Source of the DNA: Antedon mediterranea
Lineage: Eukaryota; Echinodermata; Crinoidea; Comatulida; Antedonidae
Reading direction: 5' to 3'
Length of the DNA stretch: 64,000 bases
Assembly: GCF_964355755.1 (NCBI RefSeq)
Contig: NC_092671.1
Location: 23,079,070-23,143,069 of the forward strand
Shown piece by piece: positions 44,024 through 55,835 of the stretch. The notes beneath the pieces are model-generated. The model searched no databases. It was not told the origin of the DNA and saw only the letters and a program-made list of their open reading frames with translations. The position numbers and the translations under genes are program-made. Every line of letters begins with the position of its first letter. The first letter of the stretch is position 1.

Positions 44024-44212
44024 TTAATTGATGAGTTGTTTTGCAATATTGAAGGTGATGATGAGTGCAATATGCATGCCTGCATAGACAATCAGGAGAT
44101 CCGAATGATCAGATAAGAGCCGCCGAATTGACTTTCCGTACTCGGAAAAAGGGGACCCTTTGTTTATACCTAGCATCCCAGCCGTGGCTTCTTTGATCAT
44201 AGTTAATGTCAT
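44024..44212 (-). CDS. Small membrane-protein-like ORF, 62 codons
   Basis: A complete Met-to-stop frame with an amphipathic N-half (MIKEATAGMLGINKGSPFSE), a basic segment (GKSIRRLL) and one predicted membrane helix (LLIVYAGMHIALIITFNI). It has a more protein-like composition than its neighbours. Family not recognised. Part of it (about 44055-44095) is repeated at 44445-44485. It could be a small gene, a terminal exon or a retrocopy. Confidence 0.28.
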   Translation of the reverse strand: MTLTMIKEATAGMLGINKGSPFSEYGKSIRRLLSDHSDLLIVYAGMHIALIITFNIAKQLIN

Positions 44213-44733
44213 CTCATTCTATTTATCAACCATTTTATTTTATTTTATTTTATTTACTTTCAGTTCAGTTTCAGATTTTATTTCCCACATAAATATAATA
44301 CAATACATACATTTATCTTTTTTTAAATAAAAATGTGTGTGGAGAATGCATTAAGCCAATTTGGCTTTAGGTCTGAACCTCCAGATGAAACAAATACATT
44401 TACATGTTTTATAATGTTGAGGGTATTACGCTATTTGTTTCTTAGATGATGAGTGCAATATGCACGCCTGCATAGACAATGCATGTCTCCCTAACTGAGG
44501 ATCGAAACAGCCATATATCGGTGCCATATCAACTACATTAAACAAAGTAATTGGCTTATATATATGTTTGAAATTAATGTAGCCTAAGGCATGTGTTTGG
44601 ACTTTATATAACAGTATTTAATATATTTTTTGGAATTGTGAGCATGTGTAATTATAAATGATGGCTGTCCTGGGATACAACCCATTTTATTTATTTTTCA
44701 CTAATTCGATAATTAAATAAACATTATTGACAG

Positions 44734-44871
44734 CAGTTTACCACCAGAGCATAGAGCAAATGCTCTAGCCTCTATGATCAGAGAAAGGAACTAAAGTTCA
44801 TTGACATTGGCACATGGTCTAATCAGCATCTCTTTACATATGCCATACCAAAGCTAAAAACTTTTAACCAG
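44734..44871 (+). pseudogene. Orphan exon-like remnant
   Basis: Bounded by an AG at 44733 and a donor-like gtacgt at 44872. It reads SLPPEHRANALASMIRERN, then after a one-base shift ELKFIDIGTWSNQHLFTYAI then PKLKTFNQ. The text looks like real protein but I cannot name it. The frame break suggests a dead duplicate exon or part of an unrecognised element. Confidence 0.35.
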
Positions 44872-44936
44872 GTACGTACTTGTATGTTCTATAATTAAAT
44901 AAACAACCACCCAGACTAGTCTCTAGAGGAGGCCTA

Positions 44937-47465
44937 GGGTAGAGGGTGCGGTACTCGGACGATAACACTATAAATGTACACAATTGCTAAAATTGTACAT
45001 TTTGACAAACTTTTAGAATTTTAATAGAAACTTACAAATATAACTGTAATAATAATTTAGTGTCGACAAAAACAACAACTATTCATATCTAGAAGGGCCC
45101 TGGATTACCTATAGACCTTCAAGGATCGGTACTCGGACGCGTTTTTTGGTACTCGGACGCCCTCAATGTTTTGTTTATATTTCGCATTTTTTCAATTAAA
45201 ATTTTTTTTTTTTTAATATACAAATATAATTATTTTATTCTTTATATTTACAAAAAATTATTTATAATATTTGATTTTTATAGAGATATTGAATTACTTT
45301 AGGGGCCGTCCAAAAACTAATTTTACGCGTGTTCCGCGATTTTACCTTCATAGTTCATTGAACCTCGTTTCCGCGGAATGTGCGATACAAAAATATTCAT
45401 TCGGAATGCTCGCGGAACGCAATTGATGAATATTCATATCAACAATCAAAATGTTGCCGCCCACATATCGCGAGTTCCGCGGGTGGCGGCCTAATAAATA
45501 GATGAGATAATAGTACAGAATAGCACGTTTTTTTAGGTCTAGCTAGGTTGGCCGACTACGACTACAGTAGGCTAGTACTCTACTAGGCCTAGTCCTACTT
45601 AAACTACTCTGATACTAATGGAGAAAATGATACGAAAACAATTTGTTTGTAGGCCTTAACTACAACTATTCATACAAAGGGTTTCAACCACGGTAAAATT
45701 CAAGCCCATGACATTATGTAGTAGAATATAAATTATAGTTATTTTCCGTGTTTCGATTTTTAAAGCTTTTTTTTAATATAAAATTCAAAACACGGACGGA
45801 CGCCGACCCCTCTCTCTCTCTGTTAGTTTAGAATTAATTCTGCACATGTATTGTGGAATATACCATTTCTTTGAGGTCGGTAAAAACGCGTTCGTTAATT
45901 TAGTGTACGACGTTAAACAAGATTTTTCGATGATCTGTCGGCTGGATTATTTAGGTGGGTGCGATAAACTATAAATATAATATACTTCCAACGATCTTCG
46001 GATTGAGGTGCGTTTTAACTTGGTTACTAAAAGTGGACACCCCTAATTTTAGACGTATAATGGACTGCACCATGCAGGAACGCACATGGTATTTTCTTAT
46101 CAGAGGGTGCGTGGAGGATGTATGTACACGACACGACGCCGTGTGAAATTTCTTATCAGAGGGGTGCGTGTGTGTCAAATGGAATTGTTTTCCCAATGAA
46201 TTGAATTGCATGTGTTCTCGATCGGATCGGCGGTGGGAGGATAGGCTAGGAGTGCGTGTAATGCGTCGTAATCTGATTTATTATTTTCTTTCTGTACTGT
46301 ACACAGGGGACTATCATTGTTTAACAAGCAAGCATTTCATAATAAATCTAGGCCTACCTTGGTAGTTGTTTTTACCAGGCTAGCGGCGTGGCAATGACAA
46401 TGTGGCGACAACGTTAAAAAATGTAAACGCAAGAAGGAGGCCTCTGCAAGCAAGGGAAATCCCCTTGCAAAGAAGTCAGGCGAATATGTTTGCGTCTCGT
46501 CCGAGTCGTTGTGTAAACAAATCTTCTTGACATTATTTTCTATCTACTTCAGGGGTTTTTATTGTGGTAAAACTCGGGAAGGGCACTCACATTTCATTTA
46601 TTATTATCTATATATTTATTAATAACAAAAACAAGATCAGACACACGAATGGATATAACAATTGTAAACAATATTGAAATATAATTTGTTCTTCTGTAAA
46701 AATCAATTACCGTAATACCTGGCTGGCAAAGCGTTATTCAAACGAGCACTATATTCTCTAGTATTGGCAATACTGCCGCGAGTTCCGCGATATTGTAAGG
46801 CTTTCGCGAGTCTCGCGATATTAATTAATATTCATGAGTTCCGCGAGAAAATCAAGCTTGAATGATTTTGCCTCATTACCGCAAGAGACGTTCACTTTCA
46901 TGGTTGAGTAAGTAATAGGGTATGTTATCGCGGAACTCGTGGAAAATTAGTTTTTGGACGGCCCCTTAAAAAATGCGACTAATTAATTTTAGTGATTAAT
47001 TACATGTTTCTATATATAGCGCCACCTACTGTCCGACTTCTAAAACAGGGTACCATTTTGGTTCTTGGTATTTGAAGCCCTCTATCAGACATATCCACGT
47101 GTAGCGGCAATTTTTTTTAACAACGAAGTAAGAGTTCAGAACCAACTATTAAAATCAAATTTTGGGTTAATTTTACACATTTTAAATAATTTTGGTGTAG
47201 ATTTTATAGACCTATGACCTTATAAGTTTCTTTAAAAACCCAAAATCACGCGTGACCTTGAACTTGACCTCACACAAATTACTGGTTTTAGAAGCGATGT
47301 TCATGGAAAATTGTAATTTTTTTTGGTTACCCAGCAATGTGACATCGGTAATGAATAATTCATGAAGAAAAATTATTTGATTGGTCAATATTTTATAAAT
47401 ATTCATAAGTAAACAGTATCAGGTGTCCGAGTACCAACAATGTCCGGGTACCGCGCCCTCTACCC
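44937..47465. mobile_element. TIR transposon with GGGTAGAGGG ends
   Basis: 24-bp inverted ends: gggtagagggtgcggtactc on the left and the inverse of gggtaccgcgccctctaccc on the right. The flanks are gaggccta (left) and taggccta (right), a possible 8-bp duplication with one change. The subterminal motif ggtactcggac recurs at about 44950, 45129 and 45150, and inverted near 47424, like transposase-binding repeats. No transposase. It contains the Harbinger-like element 45302-46965. Superfamily unresolved. Confidence 0.75.
45302..46965. mobile_element. PIF/Harbinger-like non-autonomous element
   Basis: Inverted ends ggggccgtccaaaaactaat (about 45 bp in extended, imperfect form) with a 3-bp TTA duplication (45299-45301 and 46966-46968). 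Both subterminal regions carry several cgcgagttccgcg-type palindromes. The interior is non-coding; frames at 45955-46211 look like chance. A 3-bp TTA/TAA target is typical of PIF/Harbinger. Confidence 0.75.
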
Positions 47466-47861
47466 TAGGCCTACTAATTATTTTTTAAAAACACATTTAT
47501 TTTTCAAAATTGTAAAGGTTTTGAAACTTGAAGACCAATCAAAATAAAATAAATATACCTGTTTCCCTTGTTTCAATTCACATATTACTTTATTTGTTTG
47601 TATAATCCACATGTTTATGCCAAGTTTACGACGTGTATTTACAACACAGGCGCAGACATTTTGTATTGATTGAACCATGGAGTTATACTCAATGATTGAA
47701 CTGTGAATTCTGGGTGAGACCCTTGACCTTTCTGGATTTATTTTGGGGCAAAATTATTTCTTGACCTTTGTTTGTTTTATCTTTATCTTTATACTGGGTG
47801 ACCTCTTCAGTCAAAGACTGATCTCCCAGAGGGCCCAGTTGGTGATCAGTGGCTGTGATGT

Positions 47862-48082
47862 ACTAATACACCGGGGTAACCCCCTACTCGTCTCGAAAGA
47901 TGTACTAGGTTCTTTAAAGTGCACACGAGCAAGTTGTGTACACTGGACCTACGGTTTATAGTCCTTATCCGAGAAGACTCGTTCTACCACCAGAACCATG
48001 GAGTGAGTGAGCCTCGAACCCCTGCCAATGTTATGGCTACGTGATTACGGTTCCACTGTCTTAACCGCTCGGCCACTCACTG
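47862..48082 (-). repeat. tRNA-derived SINE, second copy
   Basis: Inverse of the 12295 SINE head: A box TGGCCGAGCGG, then ggttcgaggctcact. The body matches through ccccggtgtatt. Past that point (47700-47861) the tail differs and ends in ataaagataaag repeats, so this is a subfamily with another 3' end. Confidence 0.75.
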
Positions 48083-48431
48083 ACCTAGCAGGTTAAAACA
48101 ATATTCAGATGGAAAAAAAATCCCAACACTTACATTTACAGCAATTTTTCAAAAATAGACATATTATTGGAAAGTAGAGGAATTACCGAATTACATAAAA
48201 ATATGACAACAATGCGTACAATATCGCTACAAACGTGATTCCTTGTCTGTGGGGATTCCCTTGATGATACAGCCCCACACAGCCCGTAAACAACATTGCA
48301 ATGTAATAATAATGCGGCCTACACTATAAATGATTTAATCCTACCTTGGGTTAGCGAATTATAAAAAACAACCCCTAGGCTAGGACACCAACAAAATATA
48401 TGCAAAATAAATATATATTCCATGTTAAGAT

Positions 48432-48985
48432 TTAAAGATGTATTGTCCCTTGAAACACAAAAAATGAAAAAAAAAATATTCTAATTTTAAATTGGCCATA
48501 TCAAAGTAATATTAAAGTTATTCACTTTAAGTCGAAAATTCGAGCCAAAAACAACAGTTTACGTAATTAACAGGTAAATTAATTAGATTACATTTTGTCT
48601 GAGAAATCGTCGCAAGCGAAAATAAACAAAGATTTCAAACCATGAGTATGCATTATGCATGATGCTAATTAGGATTGTTTACAGAACTCATCACGGTTGA
48701 GAAGGTGTTTTCACACAGATCGCGAGGAAGTTTTATGATTATGCATACAGAGTAGCCAAACAAGCGCATTGCATTATGGGATATGTTTTGATTGAAAACT
48801 TTGACTGGAAGTCAAAGTTATTTTTTGAACAAAAAAACATCTGTATTTCGGTTAAATTATTTTTTTTTGACTAATTTTTTGTGAAAGTTAAGAACTATTA
48901 TGATACTTCAAAATGACCCACTTTTTTTCGAAATTAAAAAAAAAAATTTTTGTTGGAATTAGTCAAAGGGACAATACATCTTTAA
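48432..48985. mobile_element. MITE with TTAAAGATGTATTGTCCC ends
   Basis: Inverted ends ttaaagatgtattgtccctt (48432) and the inverse of caaagggacaatacatcttt (48964-48985). 554 bp, AT-rich, no ORF. A TA at each edge fits a Tc1/mariner-like target. Confidence 0.8.
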
Positions 48986-48989
48986 GATA

Positions 48990-50750
48990 TGCCTTTTAAA
49001 TAATTATTACAATTTACATGTGTAAAGAAAATGGCCGACTAGAATTTGGATAGAGGCAAAAAAACATGTGAATTGTGGGAACAGTTTAGAGCAGCTAAGA
49101 GAGTACTATATTACGTTTCATGTCATGCGACACAAAATCCAGGTACACGATCTTAACCCCTCGTACCGAGTAAACGTGAGAGGTTGCTGTAAACAGAGTA
49201 TCGTGTTTTATGCCATGTGACCAAAAAAAAAACTAGGTCGGCAGTCTTTTTGAGCGACCGATTAAATGTTCTGGTACTATATTTAGAATGAAATTTGTTG
49301 ACAATCTTTTTTTGTCGGGATCGTTTCTGGATCAACTGGACGTTCGCTATATTATCATTAGTTGGCCTAGGTCATTGTGTTGGATCGTGCCTCTACGTTC
49401 GTTTACATCGTGGGAAATTTATTTCGCCGTGAGTAGGTAAACACGCAAGAAGGAAACGATTACGATTAAAAAATATTATATATTTCTTATTAATTTTAAA
49501 CTTGGTCCTCTGCCAGTCAAAATTAACATTGTTACTTCACCAAGAACATCGTAGGGTTGTTTATTAAGGTTCGAACTACCTACAAAGGACTTCTTTCTTG
49601 TGTTAAGCTCAGTTGAAAACATCCAGAGGTCGACTACTATACTTTACTGTAGCTGAAACTAAAAACATGAAAAATGCTGACGTGATGACCGGCGTAAATT
49701 TTGTCACGCCATCGTTTTTCTATTTTTTTTGCCGATGTACCTTTGTTCTAATTTTAAGGGCTGGAAATTATAACATTCAAACACCGTACTGTTAAAATAG
49801 ATTTCTTTCAGATTACCGACTTTTATCTGAAATATAAATTGATATATCTAGTATTTTTAGTAACGGTAAATAGCGCGATATTAATACTGTCATAATAATA
49901 TGAAGATACGCTCCGATACGATTAACATGAGTTGGCGCCAAGTAGCAAGATAGAAGGTAATGCAAAGCGACAATTTGCTGTCACTCGCTCGCAATCAACT
50001 AAGCCTAGCCTAAATTGCGGTTATTTTTTCCATTTTTTACGTTTTTGTGAACTGTTGATGGGTTATATAATCATTGCGCTACAAATACAGCACTGTACAT
50101 TTTATTTCACTTAATTTACGAAAACTGTTTTTGCTTCACCGTATTATTAATATAAGACGTTGGTTTGGCTTCACCGTATACGGCCTTGCCGGCCTAATAA
50201 TTATTATACCGTGATGTTTGCCGCGAAAGGGGGTTCCCCGATTAGTTGATAATTTGCAAGAGTCCAAGATAATAGAAAACACGACTCTGTGACACAAACG
50301 TGTTCGAACGGCTCCATTTCGAAAAGCGTGTTGGGAACATGGTTTTTCCCATGAATATTCAATTAGATGCACTTATTAGAACGGTTGTCAAACATGTTTC
50401 AACGATGGTCAAAATTGAAACGCTTTCTTGTCGTTTGAAATGATTTACCGAAGGCGCCTTATTTTCCCGTATAGTGATTTTTATTTAATAAACAACTCCA
50501 CATTCCAACTTCATTTTTTTGTTATTGCTTTCGACCGATACTTCGCCAGTGTAGCGTAGCAAAAAGCTATACAAAACAACCTTATTGCTACACATTTTGA
50601 AAATTGTGTAGCAAAAAATACAATACAAAACTATGTTTCTCGACTTAAAAATCAGTTTGATTAGCAATATTGCTAAACAAAATTTTTAAATGAAAATTTT
50701 CCCTGTTACCATTGATATGATTTGATGGTGCTTTTCATTTTATATACAGT
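48990..50750. other. Non-coding, no feature recognised
   Basis: Several short frames of chance type. A tgtagcaaaaa-rich patch lies near 50550-50620. Nothing I can assign. Confidence 0.5.
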
Positions 50751-50751
50751 G

Positions 50752-50995
50752 GGAATCCCGACCATAAATCCCGGGGGGATTTTACGCAAATCCCAGCAGG
50801 ATCCCGCCGGAAATCCCGATTTTTTTCATTTTAAATTCAAGCGGGATCCCGACAGGATTTGCTTAAAATCCCACCGGGAATCCCGACCATAAATCCAAGT
50901 GGGATTTTACGCTTATCCTGCCGGAAATCCCGATCGTTTTCATTTTAAATTCAAGCGGGATCGCAATGGGATGCACAGCTGCTTGACATGTGAAT
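50752..50995. repeat. GGGATCCCG-rich tandem duplication
   Basis: Two copies of a unit of about 122 bp: gggaatcccgaccataaatc begins at 50752 and again at 50876, followed in each by cattttaaattcaagcggga. The unit itself is full of ggga/tccc words, so it also has internal symmetry. Confidence 0.75.
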
Positions 50996-51055
50996 GACCT
51001 GTTGCTCTTAAAGATGAGATTCGAGAAGGTAGAACGATAGCTTCTATAATTATAG

Positions 51056-51270
51056 GTGGTGGCTGTGACTTTAATACACACAAATTTATTTTGGGACACT
51101 GGCTTAGACGCTCTATTTATCACTGCTTATGCCCCAGGCCAATCTGCTAGAAATCCCATAGAATGGGTATGTGGAACATGCATGTCTAAACTGACATCAT
51201 TATGGCTGCCTGATAAATTGAATGGAGAGGATCTCTGTTCAGAATTATACATATGTATGGCGTTATGAAT
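51056..51270 (+). pseudogene. Fragment of an unnamed mobile-type protein
   Basis: Reads ITAYAPGQSARNPIEWVC then SKLTSLWLPDKLNGEDLC. The APGQSA-NPIE...LT...LPDKL pattern recalls proteins that occur in many copies in invertebrate genomes. I cannot name the family. Frames 51253-51504 may continue it. Confidence 0.35.
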
Positions 51271-51679
51271 AAAAGAATATCTAATCCTATTTGTATTGCT
51301 TCTAATTGCTCTTATCCGTCAACTTCTATTCACAGTTATATTAAAATTAAGGGAATGGGTAGTATCTTTCATGATGGCAGACAGCTTTCTAACTCATCAA
51401 GGTTACAGACACTTAATGGTTTTTCCTGCGATTTTCATAATGTGCACTATTTTCTTTTTGTCATTGTAAGATTATTAAACCAAATTATAAAATTACTTGT
51501 GTAACAATGTTAACATGAAAGATAGAGGGCGTAGTGGCGAGCTATGAGATGACAACCATTAAACAATATATGAATGTTACCACTGACGGTGAGTGCCTTT
51601 ATGTAGTATTATTGTCGACGTAAGTCGATACATGGCGTCAGAAGTGATTATATATCAAGGAACTGTATGTCTTCTCGAA

Positions 51680-52180
51680 GAGAAGACCGAAATCACCTAC
51701 CGGTACCTCGGAATTATAATCCAAAACAACCTAAGTTGGAATAAACAGACTGATCGAGCTATAGCCAAAGCGACCCGCATCTAAAATTTTAATAAAAGAA
51801 ATTTTTATCCTGCATCCAGAAGTATAAAGGCAAAACTGTACTCGACACTAGTTAGACCATACCTTGAATACGGTAGTGAAAAATATCACTTCCCTAGAGA
51901 AAGTTCAACGGCGAGCTGCACATTTTGTTTATAATGATTATTCCAGGAAGAACAGTGTGACTGATATGTTAACCAAACTAAATTGGATGATGTTATAATC
52001 TAGACGAGAAGTAAACCAGCTTACTTTCCTCTATAAAATTATTTAAAATAAATCAACATTAAACCAGATGCCTGCCTACCGAAGATAGATAGACTACAAA
52101 GGGGTAATGCCGCCTAACTTATTGAAGTAGCAGCAAAAACAAATATTTATTTAAATTCGTTTCTACCGAAAACGGAACAA
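51680..52180 (+). pseudogene. LINE fragment (RT C-terminus)
   Basis: Reads YLGIIIQNNLSWNKQTDRAI, then in other frames NFYPASRSIKAKLYSTLVRP, YLEYGS and KVQRRAAHFVYNDY. This is the standard post-catalytic region of L2/CR1-like RT. Multiple frameshifts and a small deletion near GS. No RT core. Confidence 0.75.
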
Positions 52181-52501
52181 ATTACCCCAAGTTACAATAG
52201 AAGCCCCAAACCTTGACAAATTCAAAGAGATTATCTCAACTTAGGCAAGCCACTCTCCCAAGGCCTCTTTGTTAGACTTCCAAGTGGAGTTTTTAAGAGG
52301 ATAACAACCAAGTACCAAGTTTGTGAAGGATCGAAGTTTGCTGTAGAGAAATAGTTAGAACTATGAGGTAGGCCTAGTTGTACCCAGTATACCATGTACA
52401 GGCTGAAGAGACATGTACATGAGTACGTGTATACAGTGTTTGTGACGTAACATGAGCTAGCTACGACGAGAGTGTGTGTGATATTGTACTAGATAAATGA
52501 A

Positions 52502-52700
52502 ATGGAGGCCACTGCAGAACAAGCGCACACTGTTCCAGATCAGATAAATGTTCCATTTAATTTACCAATACCTTTGAAATTAGACATAAAAGGTAATGTG
52601 TTTACGAACTGAAAAAAGTTCAGAAGAATGTGGAACAATTATGAGATAGCAGGTGGACTGAATAAGAAAGGTAGTGAACTAAGAACAGCCACCGTAAAAC
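52502..52700 (+). pseudogene. Ty3/Gypsy-type gag N-terminal fragment
   Basis: Starts MEATAEQAHTVPDQINVPFN, then PIPLKLDIKGNVFTN, a stop, KKFRRMWNNYEIAGGLNKKG and SELRTATV. The P-PLKLD...W--F-R-W-NYEIA-GL--K---LR-AT pattern is the N-terminus of Gag in many invertebrate Gypsy elements. Pol is absent and no LTR pair was found, so it is a small relic. Confidence 0.65.
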
Positions 52701-52960
52701 TTCGAAAAGAAGCCCATGGGCTTAAACCTCGAAAAGAAGCCCCATGGGCTTTTTTTCAAGATAGTTTTCAAGATAGACTACTAAGTACTATACTGTATTA
52801 AGAATGTAGGTTAATTAACTGAACGTCAAAGAAATAAACAATACAAACACGTGATTAAGAGTTACTGTAGTAGGATAATTTAGTGCCAGATACTTGTGAT
52901 GCAGACTGATGATAATAATTAATATGTATGATCGTGTTTATCATACATTTATTTTACAGT

Positions 52961-53054
52961 TTATTGTCTTCCAAATAGTGCTTTGATCGCATCTTGTATC
53001 TTTTTCTTGTCTGCTTCGTTGCCAAATATGTAAAATCGGCAGGGAATTTCCACA
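52961..53054 (-). CDS. Possible terminal exon of an unidentified gene
   Basis: On the minus strand an acceptor AG (ttgttggaag) is followed by 30 codons reading VEIPCRFYIFGNEADKKKIQ then DAIKALFGRQ and a TAA stop at 52961-52963. An AATAAA signal lies 10-15 nt after the stop (52949-52954). The peptide has balanced, protein-like composition, but I do not recognise the family. Upstream exons would lie beyond the LINE and TIR insertions to the right. Confidence 0.38.
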
Positions 53055-54149
53055 CTTCCAACAAGTAAGATAAGATAAGGGAGCGTGCCCAAATGTTTTA
53101 CTCCGTTAAACTTGTTGTAACGCAATTTTTACCGTAATATGCAAGCTAATTTAAATGGGGTTGGGCGTGTTCAGTGAGGCATATCAAGCCCTCCCTTTAC
53201 TAGCTACTATGCTGTTGTTATCACTCCATTGTTTAACGCGTAATTAACGGGAGACCGGACATGCTGTTCAGTGTTGCGTAACGATGATTCTAACGCGTTA
53301 TTAACAGTCCTTGTTATGGTATGTTGCGTGAAATCCTATGATGACTCAAAATAACGGGTTATTAGCAGTCCGGTCATTGTTGTTACAACGCATTGTAACA
53401 ACGTATATAATTATATTTATTAAAATAATCATGTATAATACTATATCCTAGGCCTACCGTAAAATAAAAGTATATATAGGCCTAGGCCTACACGGTAAAA
53501 TAAAAATATATAGGTCTAAGCATACTACAGTATTTACGATCCGATTCATGGTATTTTTTAGCCTGGTACGTCGGGCGACACTTGTCTAAATTTCTAATAG
53601 CCGACTTTCACTTGAAAAAAAATACGTATTTTTTATCCCTGGATGTAACATGATATTGACGCGAATACCGCACTACAGAGAGCTAGGCCATGAACGATTC
53701 GTTAAAAGTACACCGCCAGACAATCGCGTAGCTATTGTTTAGATTACATACTATAAACAATTAATAACAAAGAAAGCCTAGAAAGATAAGCTCCTCCTCT
53801 CGTTAAAATTGTTAAATAATTTTGCTTTGACTGAGCCATTTTGTGACGGTTTCAACTCTTATCCATAACATTTCATTAATTAAACAATCAAATAGATTTG
53901 CACTTTAGACAATATTTTTAAAAATAATTTACTGTATCAGTTCAGACTGTGAAGAACATGGATTTCGAAAGGTACACTTTATTTAACGCCAGGAATTCTT
54001 CTCACGGAAAAAAATGTGCTGATTGCAATTTGCATAAGCAACCAAAGATCCTGTATCTTTCTGGGATTCTGCCTTTTCCCCAGATTTATTGTTATTTGTA
54101 CACGACATAAAACCTCAGTACTGTGGAATAATGCTACTCTATATAGGCC

Positions 54150-55075
54150 TACTGTCATTCAATACTATCGTCCGTTAGCTCGGCGTTTAACGGACACAAA
54201 CACTCAGTAACCTGTGGAATAATGCTATACTCTGTATGCTGTCATTCAATAATATCGTCCGTTAGATCAGCGTTTAACGGACACAAAAACTCAGTAGATT
54301 GTGGAATGATGCTACTCTACTGTAATTCAATACTATCGTCCGTTAGATCGGCGTTTAACGGACACAAAAACTCAGTAACCTGTGGAATGATGCTATACTC
54401 TATATGCTGTCATTCAATACTATCGTCCGTTAGCTCGGCGTTTAACGGACACAAAAACTCAGTAAATTGTGGAATGATGCTACTCTATTGTAATTCAATA
54501 CTATCGTCCGCCGTTAGCTCGGCGTTTAACGGACACAAAAACTCAATACAGTATACCATGGAGCTATAAAATTGTATAGCTCCATGAGTATACTGTGGAA
54601 TGATGCTATGCTGTCGGCGTTTAACGGACACAAAAACTCAGTAAACTGTAGAATGATACTACACTCTATATAATAGGCCTACTGTCATTTAATACTATCG
54701 TCCGTAAACTCGGCATTTAACGGACTCAAAAACTCAGTAAAACTGTGGAATATGATGCTATATAATACTGTCATTCAATACTATCGTCCGTTAGCTCGGC
54801 GTTTAACGGACTCAAAAACCCAGTATACTGTGGAATGATGGTATACTCTATATGCAGCTGTCATTCAACACTATCGTCCGTAAACTCGGCGTTTAACGGA
54901 CACAAAAACTCAGTAAATTGTGGAATGATGCTATACTCTATCTGTCATTTATTACTATCGTCCGTTAGCTCGGCGTTTAACTGACACAAAAACTCAGTAA
55001 TATAACCTGTGGAATGATGCTATACTCTATATACTGTCATCTATCGTCTGTTAACTCGGCGTTTAACGGAACAAC
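54150..55075. repeat. Hairpin minisatellite, about 11 copies, period about 86 bp
   Basis: The core tatcgtccgttagctcggcg followed by tttaacggacacaaaaactc occurs near 54170, 54257, 54340, 54426, 54510, 54616 (partial), 54702, 54789, 54880, 54960 and 55046. Each core is itself a hairpin (gtccgtta ... taacggac). The overlapping repetitive 115-codon frame at 54222-54569 is a by-product. Confidence 0.9.
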
Positions 55076-55380
55076 GCACTGAATTGTAAATTCGCGCTTG
55101 GTTGAGAGCCAGTAGGGGAATTCCCTTTTTTGCGACGCCTCCCTACTGCAAGAAGGCAATTGCACATTGTTTTTATATATTTATTTTATATATATACTGT
55201 ATAAGTGTTTTGCCTATTACACCATTTAGGCCTAAATAGATACAATCGAGTCTCGGTTGGGGCGACTTTTTCTCATTCTCCCAGATTTCCTCATCTTTAT
55301 CGTTTCAAAAATTAATTAAATAATTTTCAGTGTATCACCGGGCGGTTTGGAATTTATTTCTATGCCTGTTGTGTTTACAA

Positions 55381-55835
55381 TAATTGTTAATGTACACAGT
55401 TTTTTTTTTGTATTTTGTAAAAAACATGACACCCTTGCAGCATCACGGAGGCTGCCAAAAACACCGTGGTGCGTGTGTACATCGCATCGCGTTGATAAAA
55501 AACCATGTGCTTGCTAATAACGTGACGTCATATTGCCCAAAGTTTCATCCTCTGTTTTTGGACACACTCGAGGTCAGCGATAGTTAAAGTAATAATTTAT
55601 TTACGTAATACAATAATTGTTAATGTACACAGTTTTTTTAGTATTTTGTAATAAACATGACACCCTTGCAGCAGCATCACGGAGGCTGGCCAAAAACACT
55701 GTGGTGCGTGTTGTACATCGCTTCGCGGTGATAAAAAACCATGTGCTTGCTAATAACGTGACGTCATATTGCCTAAAGTTTCCTCCTCTGTTTTTGGACA
55801 CACTTAACGCGCGCGGCAGCTACAGTCAGTAAATG
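55381..55835. repeat. Direct duplication of a 233-bp unit
   Basis: aattgttaatgtacacagtt begins near 55381 and again near 55614. Both copies run through accatgtgcttgctaataac and tgtttttggacacact. Small indels separate them, so they are fairly young. Confidence 0.88.

Noticed and set aside
47478-47678. Minus-strand frame starting MVQSIQNVCACVV with a possible donor after KQGKQ (about 47560)
   Set aside because: No convincing acceptor, no recognised family, and its phase does not join the candidate exon at 43799-43844.
54222-54569. 115-codon repetitive ORF (SAFNGHKNSV repeats)
   Set aside because: It is the translation of the 86-bp minisatellite; copies with indels shift the frame, so no coding constraint.
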